In this document: piece after piece, positions 19,149 through 27,004 of the stretch
Numbering within the stretch: the first letter of the stretch is position 1
How the letters are laid out: each line of letters begins with the position of its first letter
Assembly (NCBI GenBank): GCA_963842975.1
Contig: CAWJIH010000011.1
Span: 1 to 64,000, forward strand
Direction: 5' to 3'
Length of the DNA: 64,000 nt
Source: JACJWR01 sp963842975
GTDB taxonomy: Bacteria; Actinomycetota; Actinomycetes; S36-B12; UBA10799
Made by a program: the position numbers and the translations under genes
Notes under the pieces: model-generated
Database searches by the model: none
Seen by the model: the letters and a program-made list of their open reading frames with translations, nothing else
Told to the model about the DNA's origin: nothing

Positions 19149-19937
19149 CTAGGCGCAGGCCCAGGGACCCCAACCGGCGACTTGGTAGTAGTTGTAGGCA
19201 ACCTGGTCCTGGGCCCAGGCAGGTGCCTGATCCGGAGTGGCCGCGTAGGCGCCGCCACCGTTGGCAAGCCAGGACGGCAGGTCAAACTGCCAGGCACCGT
19301 AGTAGCCGTTGCCGGTGTTGGTCGAGTAGTTATTGCCCGACTCGCACTGCTTCACCGACATCGCCGCGGCGCTGCTCGCCCACGCGCTGGCACCACCGGA
19401 GGAACTGGGCGCTGGCGCCGAGTACGTGGGGGCTGGAGCTGAATATGTGGGGGCTGGAGCCGAGTAGGTCTGCGCAGGGGCCGGCGCGGTGTAGGACTGC
19501 GCAGGGGCCGGCGCGGTGTACGCGACAGCGGCCTGTGCCTGCATGTTCGCGGCGATGGCGTTGTAGTACGCGGCTTCAGCGGCAGCCTGCTCTGCGGCGA
19601 CTCGAGCGGCCTCAGCAGCGGCTTGTTCGGCGGCGATCCGGGCAGCCTCGGCAGCGGCAGCGTCAGCCTGCCACTTCCCAACCACAGCGGCTTCCATCTC
19701 CCACTGGGCCACAACTGCTGCGCGCACGGCCGTCAGTTGGACAGCAGCACGGTCGAAGCCCTCCTGAAGGGTCTCCGGGCTCAGGGCACCGGCGACGACC
19801 TCAGTGCCGGGACGAACCGCAGTCGGCTGAGCGTCGACGTTGGCCGGTGCGGCATGCGCCATTGCCGGGGCAACGACTGCCACAGCGGTCGCGGCAGCGG
19901 CAAGAGACAGAAGAGAGGTTGTACGGCGGGTGACCAC
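19149..19937 (-). CDS. Secreted resuscitation-promoting-factor-type transglycosylase, copy 2
   Basis: Same enzyme class as the gene at 18100-18792. GTG start at 19937 with AAGGAG 11 bases upstream. 262 aa: signal peptide (~1-30, ending APAMAHAAPA), a helical region with QWEMEAA and KWQADAA motifs and then Ala/Glu repeats (AARIAAEQAAAE, AARVAAEQAAAE; ~70-125), a linker with repeated PAPAQSYTA / PAPTYSA units (~140-180), and the Rpf-like catalytic domain (~180-262; catalytic Glu E199 in QCESGNN). Both copies lie in the same direction, each with its own leader and terminator, so they are probably separate transcription units with different control. Confidence 0.87.
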   Translation of the reverse strand: MVTRRTTSLLSLAAAATAVAVVAPAMAHAAPANVDAQPTAVRPGTEVVAGALSPETLQEGFDRAAVQLTAVRAAVVAQWEMEAAVVGKWQADAAAAEAARIAAEQAAAEAARVAAEQAAAEAAYYNAIAANMQAQAAVAYTAPAPAQSYTAPAPAQTYSAPAPTYSAPAPTYSAPAPSSSGGASAWASSAAAMSVKQCESGNNYSTNTGNGYYGAWQFDLPSWLANGGGAYAATPDQAPAWAQDQVAYNYYQVAGWGPWACA

Positions 19938-20102
19938 TTGTGATCGGGCTCCTTGATTGACAGCAGATTCCGGCTCCGGACCTGCCGTCGCCGGGACCTA
20001 CTGTGCCGGGAGTCAATGGCGGCTACGCCGTAAGTGGTGTGGCCTTCGTCACTCTAATGACCAAGAACTGGACAAAGGACCTCCAGTGAAGAAGCACGAT
20101 TG

Positions 20103-20894
20103 CTAGCAGTCCGGATCTTCTGCCGACAGTTGCCACGCCCGAACTCCACCCCGGATTCCCATGATGTTCGGGACAATCTGCACGTCATCAGGCAGGTCGA
20201 AACGGATCTTCTTGGACTCACCACCGCCGAGGTAAAGTCGGTCCCAGCAGAACACCGGACGCAATTGCTCAATGGTGGCCTGGACTCTCACGTTCCACTT
20301 CTTGGTGCCAATCCGCTTCCGAGCCGCAGCCCCAATCCACTCGTCGTAAATCACACCTTTTCGCACCGTTGCGCGGGAGATCTCAAGTTTCGGCTGCACC
20401 CGGCCCTGGTCAAACTCCGCACACCCGAGTCCGGTGCCCAGGGTGAACATGACTTCGTAGCCGACTCCGGACACCACCGCCGCACCTTGTACCTGGGCGT
20501 CGTTGAGCACGAGCACCGGAAGGTTCCACTGTTCGGCAAGCGCGTACTGCACGTCAAAGCCGGCCCACGCGTCGGCCAGCACCGGATCGACGTCCGAATG
20601 CGGACCGCTCACGGTGCGGTAGTGAGGTGTGGAAATCACCACACCGTGGCGAATCATGCCTGGCATGCCAACCGTGACTCGATCAAACGGACCCGCAGCG
20701 CTGCTCAACTCGAAGGCAATGCGGCCCAGCAGCGCGAGGAAATCCATCGGGGTCATCGGATATGGCACCGGATAGCGGATCCGTTCGCTGACCAGTGCGC
20801 CGTCATCGTCGACAATCGCACCTTTGATACCGGAACCGCCGCAGTCGACTGCGAGTGTCCGGCCAGCAGACACCGCAGCGGGAGCTACCCCCAT
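20103..20894 (-). CDS. ROK-family sugar kinase, polyphosphate-glucokinase-like
   Basis: Probable phosphorylation of glucose, with polyphosphate or ATP as donor. 263 aa, the usual length of actinobacterial polyphosphate glucokinases. The ASKHA phosphate-1 motif is AVDCGGSGIKGAIVD near the N-terminus; phosphate-2 is LGTGLGCAEFDQG; GGGESKK near the C-terminus matches the GGGxSKK element of that family. The usual Glu-Leu-Gly-His motif is replaced by LEISRATVRKG, so the substrate may differ. The ATG at 20894 overlaps the upstream M20 peptidase gene by 10 bp, implying co-translation. Confidence 0.75.
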   Translation of the reverse strand: MGVAPAAVSAGRTLAVDCGGSGIKGAIVDDDGALVSERIRYPVPYPMTPMDFLALLGRIAFELSSAAGPFDRVTVGMPGMIRHGVVISTPHYRTVSGPHSDVDPVLADAWAGFDVQYALAEQWNLPVLVLNDAQVQGAAVVSGVGYEVMFTLGTGLGCAEFDQGRVQPKLEISRATVRKGVIYDEWIGAAARKRIGTKKWNVRVQATIEQLRPVFCWDRLYLGGGESKKIRFDLPDDVQIVPNIMGIRGGVRAWQLSAEDPDC

Positions 20895-22252
20895 CGGTCG
20901 GCGAGGAACTGCACGAAGAGGACTTGGGCAAGTGCGGCATCAGCGAATTCGCCGAGATCCAGGCTCTCGTTGGGGGCGTGGATCGCCGCCGCCGAATCCT
21001 GATCCCCGCACAGCAGAATCTCCGCCTTCGGACACACCTCCGCGAGCACCGACACCAGCGGGATGCTGCCGCCGGATCCGAAATCAACAGGTTCGACGCC
21101 GTAGGCCGCGCGCATTGCATCAGCCATCGCTTCCCGCGCTGGACCACCTGAGGCACCGGCGAAACCCGCACCGATCGGCCCGGCGGCGACTTGCACGTCC
21201 ACTCCCCAAGGCGCGTGTCGGCGAAGGTGCTCCATGAGTTTGTCTTGGGCCTCAGCGGGGTCGACGGTGGGTGGCACCCGCAGGGACACCATGGCCCGAG
21301 CCTTGGGAATCACCACGTTGATCGCACCCTCGACCGCGGGTGCGTCGATCCCGACCACACTGACCGCGGGCTTGGTGAACAGGCGTGAGCCGACAGTGCC
21401 GGTTCCGGTGAGGGGCTGGTCCGGCAGCACTCCGGCCTGGTCTCGGAAATCCCCCTCCGACATCTCGGCGCCGGTCCATTCGTACCCTTCGACCCCGTCG
21501 ACGGCGGCATCGCCGTTGGCATCGCGGAGGGTCGCCAACAGCGCGATGAGCGCCATCAATGCGTCCGGCGCCGGCCCACCGAACATGCCCGAATGCACGG
21601 GCGCAGCCAAGGTTTCCACGGTCACCTCCACCATGGCCATTCCCCGTAGCGCCGAGGTGAACGTCGGCTGTCCGACTTCGATGTTCCCTGTGTCCGCGAC
21701 GATAATGGCGTCGGCGGCGAAGAGGGCGGGGTTCTTTTGTGGGTACTCCTCAAAGGTGCCCCCGTACTCCTCGTCCCCCTCGATGATGATCCGAATGTTG
21801 CACGGCGGCGCCCCGTCGAAGGCCCGCACGAGGGCGTAATGCAAGGCCACGCCGCTCTTGTCGTCGGCGGCACCCCGACCGTAGAGGCGGCCATCGCGCT
21901 CCTCCGGTTCGAACGGCGGCGACTTCCACTTTGATTCATCGCCGGCCGGTTGAACGTCGTAGTGGGCGTACAGGAGTACCGTCGGAGATCCCGCTGGCCC
22001 TGGTAGCTCGGCATACACCGCGGGCGGGTTGTCGCCGATCTCGATGATCTCCGACCGTGGGCAGCCGGCCTCGGCGAACCGGTCCCGTACGGTTTCTGCC
22101 GCGCGGCGGATTTCGGCGGGGTCGAATCCTGGGAACGCGATCCCGGGGATTCGCACCAGCCCCTTCAGGACCTCGATCGATTCGGGGACAACCTGCGCGA
22201 CCCGAGCTTTCAGGTCGGCAACAGTGGCGGCGTCAGTCGTGGCACTTGTCAT
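20885..22252 (-). CDS. M20-family metallopeptidase (dipeptidase)
   Basis: Zinc peptidase likely to cleave dipeptides or acylated amino acids in the cytoplasm. 455 aa from the ATG at 22252. Metal-binding motifs are in order: YAHYDVQP (~residue 93), GRGAADDKSG (bridging Asp), EGDEEYGG (catalytic Glu and metal Glu), VADTGN and, near the C-terminus, HAPNES. A dimerisation (lid) domain fills ~200-330. No signal peptide. The downstream ROK kinase overlaps it by 10 bp. A -10 box lies six bases before the ATG, so the transcript is probably leaderless. Confidence 0.9.
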   Translation of the reverse strand: MTSATTDAATVADLKARVAQVVPESIEVLKGLVRIPGIAFPGFDPAEIRRAAETVRDRFAEAGCPRSEIIEIGDNPPAVYAELPGPAGSPTVLLYAHYDVQPAGDESKWKSPPFEPEERDGRLYGRGAADDKSGVALHYALVRAFDGAPPCNIRIIIEGDEEYGGTFEEYPQKNPALFAADAIIVADTGNIEVGQPTFTSALRGMAMVEVTVETLAAPVHSGMFGGPAPDALMALIALLATLRDANGDAAVDGVEGYEWTGAEMSEGDFRDQAGVLPDQPLTGTGTVGSRLFTKPAVSVVGIDAPAVEGAINVVIPKARAMVSLRVPPTVDPAEAQDKLMEHLRRHAPWGVDVQVAAGPIGAGFAGASGGPAREAMADAMRAAYGVEPVDFGSGGSIPLVSVLAEVCPKAEILLCGDQDSAAAIHAPNESLDLGEFADAALAQVLFVQFLADRWG

Positions 22253-22258
22253 GGGAAG

Positions 22259-22264
22259 ACCCTA
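22259..22264 (-). promoter_or_regulatory. -10 box of a probable leaderless promoter (M20 peptidase)
   Basis: Reads TAGGGT on the minus strand and ends six bases before the ATG at 22252. No obvious Shine-Dalgarno sequence is present. Confidence 0.5.
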
Positions 22265-22328
22265 GGAGTCGACGCATGATCAACGCTACCCCTGATGCGG
22301 CCAATTCCGGTGCTCTTGCCAGGGGTGG

Positions 22329-23114
22329 TCAGTCCGCCACCCACGGGGGCGACGTCCGGGAGAGGAAAGCGGTCATACCTGCACGTGCTTCGTCGGAGGC
22401 GAACAGTTGCGCTGAAAGGTCAGCCGTCCACCCAAACGCCTCGATACGGGACATAGTCGGAACCTTCCGGAGCAACTCCTTGGTGGCCGCCAACGCCTGC
22501 GGCCCACCCTTCGCCAGTTGCCCAACCAACGTCGCCACCTCGGCGTCGAGCGCGGCTGCGGCCACCACCCGGTTGATCATGCCCGCCTGTTGCACTCGCT
22601 CGGCCAGCACGCGTTCACCGGTGAGGAGCAACTCGTAGGCATCAGCCGGATGCAGTTTGGCCAAACAGACCACCGAGATCACAGCGGGCGCTACTCCGAC
22701 GCGCACTTCGGAGAACGCAAACTTGGCTGTGTCTGCGGCCACCGCAAGATCGCACGCGGCGACCAAACCATTGCCGCCCCCAGCAACATGGCCCTGGACC
22801 TTGGCAATTGTGGGTTTGGGGTGATCCAACAAGTCCTCCAACAGGCCGACGAGAGCCCGCGGGCCGGAACCGGCGAAGGAATCCGCATCCGCGCTCGTGG
22901 CACCAGCCAGATCCGCGCCAGCGCAGAACGTGTTGCCGGTGCCGGTGAGCACCACCACCCGCACGGCATCGTCGGCTGCCGCATCCGCCAGCGCACCTCG
23001 CATCCCTGCGATTGAGGCAGCATCCAGGACATTGCGCCGCTCTGGGTTGTCAATGGTCACCGTGGCAACGCCGGCCTGCGTTTCGTAACGAATGGCCGAA
23101 CCGTCCGCGCTCAT
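22329..23114 (-). CDS. Enoyl-CoA hydratase/isomerase family protein
   Basis: Hydrates an unsaturated acyl-CoA in beta-oxidation-type degradation. The ATG at 23114 is chosen because it forms an ATGA overlap with the stop of the acyl-CoA dehydrogenase gene; the frame is open further upstream but that part is not hydratase-like. 261 aa. Crotonase-fold features: ERRNVLDAASI, TFCAGADLAG (oxyanion hole), and KVQGHVAGGGNGLVAACD, the second oxyanion-hole glycines. The Glu usual in the catalytic loop is seen in FAFSEVRVGVAPAVIS. Last gene of the TetR-controlled operon starting at 30770. In an Atu-type pathway it would match AtuE (isohexenylglutaconyl-CoA hydratase); that is inference. Confidence 0.88.
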   Translation of the reverse strand: MSADGSAIRYETQAGVATVTIDNPERRNVLDAASIAGMRGALADAAADDAVRVVVLTGTGNTFCAGADLAGATSADADSFAGSGPRALVGLLEDLLDHPKPTIAKVQGHVAGGGNGLVAACDLAVAADTAKFAFSEVRVGVAPAVISVVCLAKLHPADAYELLLTGERVLAERVQQAGMINRVVAAAALDAEVATLVGQLAKGGPQALAATKELLRKVPTMSRIEAFGWTADLSAQLFASDEARAGMTAFLSRTSPPWVAD

Positions 23115-24259
23115 TTGCGACCCATCCCTTCCAGCATCGTGATCACTCGCAACATCACCTCGTCGGCACCCCCACCGATGGAAGTCAGTCTGGCATCGCG
23201 GTAGTAGCGCGACGGCCACATCTCTTCGGCGTAACCCATGCCGCCATGGAATTGCACGCAGGCGTCGGCGACCTCACGCTGCAGTCGCCCGCATTTGAGT
23301 TTCGCGACCGTCGCCTGCCGGGTCACGTCGTCACCGTCGGCGGCCGCGAAGGCCGCGGCCCGGCAGTAGGTCTGCAGCAGATCCACTTCCGCATAGAGTT
23401 CCGCCAGCCGGTACTGCAGGTACTGATTGGCCAGCAGCGGTTTGCCGAAGGCGTCGCGGGCCCGCAAGTATTCTTTGGTGCGGTCCAGCGCCCGGCGTGC
23501 GGAGGCCACGCTCATGTAGGCACCAATGAGCCGCTCGTCCTGGAACTGGGCCATCTGCTGTTGGAACCCACGGCCGATTTCGCCAACCGTGTTGGCCACG
23601 GGCACCCGAACCTCGTCGAAGACCAACTCGGCGGTGTCGGACGAGCGATTTCCCATCTTGTCGATCTTTCGACCAACGGAGAATCCAGGAGTATCGGTGG
23701 GCACCACGATCATGGACATTCCGGCATATCCCCCCTCATCGGAGGTCCGGGCCAGCAGGCACAACCAGTCCGCCTGGGTACCGTTGGTGATCCACATCTT
23801 GCGGCCGGTGATCACCCAATCGTCGCCGTCGCGCACCGCTCGAGTTCGGATCCCTGCCACGTCCGATCCGGCATCCGGTTCCGAGACAGCAATGCTCGCC
23901 ACGTGTTCGCCGCGCATGGCCGGCACCAGGTAGTTCTGCTTGAGTTCCTCGGTGCCGAAGCGGTGCAACGCCGGGGTTGCCATGCCAACTTGCACCGCGA
24001 TCGCCAGCGGCACGCCTGCGCAGTCGGCTTTGCCCAACTCTTCACCGAGCACCAGGGTGAAGGTGGCGTCGGCGCCCTGTCCGCCGTATTCAACGTCGTA
24101 TTCAAGGCCCATCGCGCCGATCGCTGCGACCTTGGGAAACAACTCGTGGGCAGGAAAGACCCCAGCGGCCTCCCATTCGTCGCAGTAGGGATTGATTTCG
24201 CGATCCACGAAATCCCGGACGACTTTGCGGAAAGCTTCGTGTTCTTCGGAGAAGCGCAT
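23111..24259 (-). CDS. Acyl-CoA dehydrogenase
   Basis: FAD flavoprotein that introduces a 2,3-double bond in an acyl-CoA. 382 aa, the normal length. N-terminal helical domain (FSEEHEAFRKVVRDFV), middle beta-domain with VSEPDAGSDVAG and WITNGTQADWL, and C-terminal helical domain with QFHGGMGYAEEMWPSR; the catalytic base is expected at E345/E346. Start at ATG 24259. It is followed by the hydratase with a 4-bp overlap and preceded by the TetR gene (52-bp gap). Within an Atu-like set it would take the place of AtuD (citronellyl-CoA dehydrogenase); an isovaleryl-type role is also possible. Confidence 0.92.
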   Translation of the reverse strand: MRFSEEHEAFRKVVRDFVDREINPYCDEWEAAGVFPAHELFPKVAAIGAMGLEYDVEYGGQGADATFTLVLGEELGKADCAGVPLAIAVQVGMATPALHRFGTEELKQNYLVPAMRGEHVASIAVSEPDAGSDVAGIRTRAVRDGDDWVITGRKMWITNGTQADWLCLLARTSDEGGYAGMSMIVVPTDTPGFSVGRKIDKMGNRSSDTAELVFDEVRVPVANTVGEIGRGFQQQMAQFQDERLIGAYMSVASARRALDRTKEYLRARDAFGKPLLANQYLQYRLAELYAEVDLLQTYCRAAAFAAADGDDVTRQATVAKLKCGRLQREVADACVQFHGGMGYAEEMWPSRYYRDARLTSIGGGADEVMLRVITMLEGMGRK

Positions 24260-24311
24260 CGGGCGATGATCCTTTCGTCGGCGCTTCGATCAGCGCGTGG
24301 GTGTGTTGGCG

Positions 24312-24947
24312 TCAGGCCTCGGACCATGTGAGCCCGAGAGCCTGAAGCCACAGTCTGGTGAGAATCGGGTAGACCTCTTCGGCGTTGTAGCCGGGCGAAT
24401 GGCGGGCGTATCCCTCGACCATCGCCGAGAGTGCCGCCGCCGCGACGTCGGCCGGAAGGTCCTTGGCCACAAGTCCGTGCGACTGCAGCCGACCGATGCC
24501 CTCGGCCACGCGTGCGACGTGGTGGGCCCGAAAATCGGCGAGCAGCGCGGCGAACTCCGCGTCGGAGGTCGCCACCTGCTCCACCACCTGCAGGATCCGC
24601 GCGTGTCGGGTGTAGACCTTCAGATAGCGCAGGTTGGCCTCCGCCACTCGTGCCGCCGGATCATCGCCCTCGATTCCGCGAAGGTAGCCGCGGACGTCGG
24701 TGAGCAGGGAGTCGACAACCTCGGCCAGCAGCGCGGACTTTGAGTCGAAGTAGACGTAGACGGTTCCGTGGCTGACGCCAGCCCGCGCCGCGACGTCGGA
24801 CATCGTGGAGTCGTTGAAGCCCTGTTCTTCAAACACCTCTCGGGCAGCGGCGACGAGCCGTTGGCGGGTGCGGCGGCCCCGATCCGTGAGCGGGACGCGG
24901 TCGTCGAGATTGCCCGCGGGCGACCGTGGCGAGAGTCCGTCTTTCAT
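24312..24947 (-). CDS. TetR-family transcriptional regulator
   Basis: Probable local repressor of its own operon, relieved by an acyl-CoA. 211 aa. The N-terminal helix-turn-helix is clear: LVAAAREVFEEQGF, then MSDVAARAGVSHGTVYVYF (~residues 27-75). The rest is an all-helical ligand-binding domain. It lies inside the operon, five bases after the AtuA-family gene, so it would be autoregulated. The tandem palindromes at 30773-30807 are its most likely binding site. TetR regulators in acyl-CoA-degradation operons (FadR/KstR/AtuR types) are common. Confidence 0.9.
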   Translation of the reverse strand: MKDGLSPRSPAGNLDDRVPLTDRGRRTRQRLVAAAREVFEEQGFNDSTMSDVAARAGVSHGTVYVYFDSKSALLAEVVDSLLTDVRGYLRGIEGDDPAARVAEANLRYLKVYTRHARILQVVEQVATSDAEFAALLADFRAHHVARVAEGIGRLQSHGLVAKDLPADVAAAALSAMVEGYARHSPGYNAEEVYPILTRLWLQALGLTWSEA

Positions 24948-24952
24948 CCGAA

Positions 24953-27004
24953 TCAGCGCACCATCGCCGGCTCAACCAGTTCCGCTGGCACATCAACCAT
25001 GCGGGAACGCAAATATTCGGCAAGGCTCTTGGCCTGCGGGTCCACCGAGGTCGAGTCGGCCACCCCCCGGCCCAAGGCGCCTGGCAACACAATGTTGATC
25101 GCACGGAGATTCTCGAACCAGTGGATCTGCACACCGCCGTCGCCCACCACATCCCCCAGGAGATCGGCAACGGTGGCTGGGGTGAGAACGCGGCGCAACC
25201 AGTCGTAGGCCCGGTCTGCGCGCTCGACGGCGTCCTGCTCCACCGGCAGCGGCGCGTCCGAGGCCCAGACCGCCGCCGTGTCGTGGAAGTCATCGGCGGT
25301 GACCGCCCAGGCCGAAACCTCGCCGGATGCCATCACCAAAGCCTCAACCTCGGTCGGATCAGGGATCCACACTCCGATGTTCGCGATCCCGCCCTTGTCG
25401 CCGGAGCGGGCTCCGGCCACGGCCCCCAGCGGTACGCGCACCACCTCGCCAGCAGGATCCGGCAAGTGTGCGAATCCGAGGTCCGGATTTGTCGGGGCGT
25501 CGCTCTGGCCCGAGGTTTCTGTGGGATCGCCTTGGGTTGGCCGCGCCGAGGGTACCGAGACGGGTTCGCCATCGATCACAACGTGCTCGGTGACGTGTTC
25601 GGGTGCCACCGAAGTCGGCCACAGCACGGCAAAGGGGGTGCCTGCACTGGGCGGCGCGGACGCATAGAAACCGGGGTAACTGGACAGTCCGGCTTCGATC
25701 AGCGCGGCGGTGATCGGCTTGCCGACCTTGGCTGCGTCCGGATCCTTGACGGTGATCTTCAGCACCGCCTGGGCCGCTGCCAAGGATGTGGCATCGAGTT
25801 GGTCTCGCCGGAGCAGGGCCACGGCAACCTCGGCAACATCCCAGGTCGAAGCGGCCGCCAGTTCCTTCGGATCACGATCCAACGAGTCGGCCAGCGGGAC
25901 ACCGAGCACCGAACGCAGCACGAGATCGGCCTTGGCCTCGATGTCCAGCCCGGTGAGCACCAACTCGAAGGTATTGCGGAAGCCACCCAGGCGGGTCATC
26001 GCCACTTTCAGCCGATCCGGCGGACGTCGGCCTTCCACTCCAGAAATCCGAACCCGGTTGCAGCCGACGAGTTCGCAGCTCAGACGGTCGAAGAGGGCCG
26101 TGACATCCGGGGTGGGGTAGCTCGGCTTCCCGACTTCGTAGAGCAACTGGGCGGTGACGGTACCAACGCTGACCATGCCGCCGGTGTCCCAGTGCTTGGT
26201 GATCACCGACGACCCGTCAGCGGCAACCTCGGCGATGGGGAAGCCGGGGTGTTCAAGTCCAGGCAGGTCGACGAAGAACGGGTAGTTGCCACCGGTGGCC
26301 TGGGCGCCGCATTCAATGACATGACCCGCCACCACCGCACCGGCCAGCGCGTCGAGGCTGTCCAACTGGTGTAGCTCCCACCCGTGCCACCACGCCGCAG
26401 GTCCAACCACGAGGGCGGCATCCGTGACTCGACCCGTGATCACCACGTCGGCCCCGGCGGCCAGCGCGGCGACGATCCCGTCGCTGCCCAGGTACGCGTT
26501 CGCGGTGAGGGTCGGCCACCCCACATCGTGGTAGGCCTCACCGGTGTCGAGGTTGCGGAACTCCTCCCCGGATTCCCGCAGACGCTCGACATCTGCCGCA
26601 AGGTTGTCGCCGGTCACCACGGCGATTCGCACACCCGCGGGCGCGAACTCGGCGATGGCGTCGGCGCACCCCTGCGGATCCAGACCGCCAGCGTTGCTGA
26701 CCACTTTGATGCCGCGGGCTTGGCATTCACCGAGCACTTGCCGCATCTGGGTGACGAATGTGCGGGCGTAGCCGGCGCCGCCCTTCATCGCTGATTTGGC
26801 CAGGATGGTCATGGTGAGTTCGGCCAACCAGTCACCTGTGAGCACATCGATCGGGCCACCGTTGACCATCTCAGCGGCTGCGGCGATGCGATCACCGTAG
26901 AAGCCCGAGCAGTTGGCGATCCGAATCGGGCGACGTCCGCCCGGTCCAGGGCTAACCGGGGTCGCTGCCGCTGTGGGTGTCAGCGACTCATCTGGCGCGC
27001 TCAT
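24953..27004 (-). CDS. AtuA-family protein (DUF1446) with C-terminal AtuA-like domain
   Basis: Cytoplasmic protein of the acyclic-terpene-utilisation AtuA family. Its biochemical role is not firmly known; in Pseudomonas it is required for citronellol/geraniol use. About 683 aa. The N-terminal DUF1446 domain covers ~20-460: PIRIANCSGFYGDR, GDWLAELTMTILAK, VVSNAGGLDPQGCADA, VITGRVTDAALVVGPA. The C-terminal domain (~540-640) has GAVAGARSGDKGGIANIGVW, typical of the AtuA-like ferredoxin-fold. Its ATG at 27004 overlaps the biotin-carboxylase stop by 4 bp. It is the signature gene of this cluster. Confidence 0.88.
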   Translation of the reverse strand: MSAPDESLTPTAAATPVSPGPGGRRPIRIANCSGFYGDRIAAAAEMVNGGPIDVLTGDWLAELTMTILAKSAMKGGAGYARTFVTQMRQVLGECQARGIKVVSNAGGLDPQGCADAIAEFAPAGVRIAVVTGDNLAADVERLRESGEEFRNLDTGEAYHDVGWPTLTANAYLGSDGIVAALAAGADVVITGRVTDAALVVGPAAWWHGWELHQLDSLDALAGAVVAGHVIECGAQATGGNYPFFVDLPGLEHPGFPIAEVAADGSSVITKHWDTGGMVSVGTVTAQLLYEVGKPSYPTPDVTALFDRLSCELVGCNRVRISGVEGRRPPDRLKVAMTRLGGFRNTFELVLTGLDIEAKADLVLRSVLGVPLADSLDRDPKELAAASTWDVAEVAVALLRRDQLDATSLAAAQAVLKITVKDPDAAKVGKPITAALIEAGLSSYPGFYASAPPSAGTPFAVLWPTSVAPEHVTEHVVIDGEPVSVPSARPTQGDPTETSGQSDAPTNPDLGFAHLPDPAGEVVRVPLGAVAGARSGDKGGIANIGVWIPDPTEVEALVMASGEVSAWAVTADDFHDTAAVWASDAPLPVEQDAVERADRAYDWLRRVLTPATVADLLGDVVGDGGVQIHWFENLRAINIVLPGALGRGVADSTSVDPQAKSLAEYLRSRMVDVPAELVEPAMVR

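Noticed and set aside
24926..26374. A 482-codon open frame opposite the AtuA-family gene
   Set aside because: Same reason: antisense of a clear, conserved gene, with no motif or ribosome-binding site of its own.
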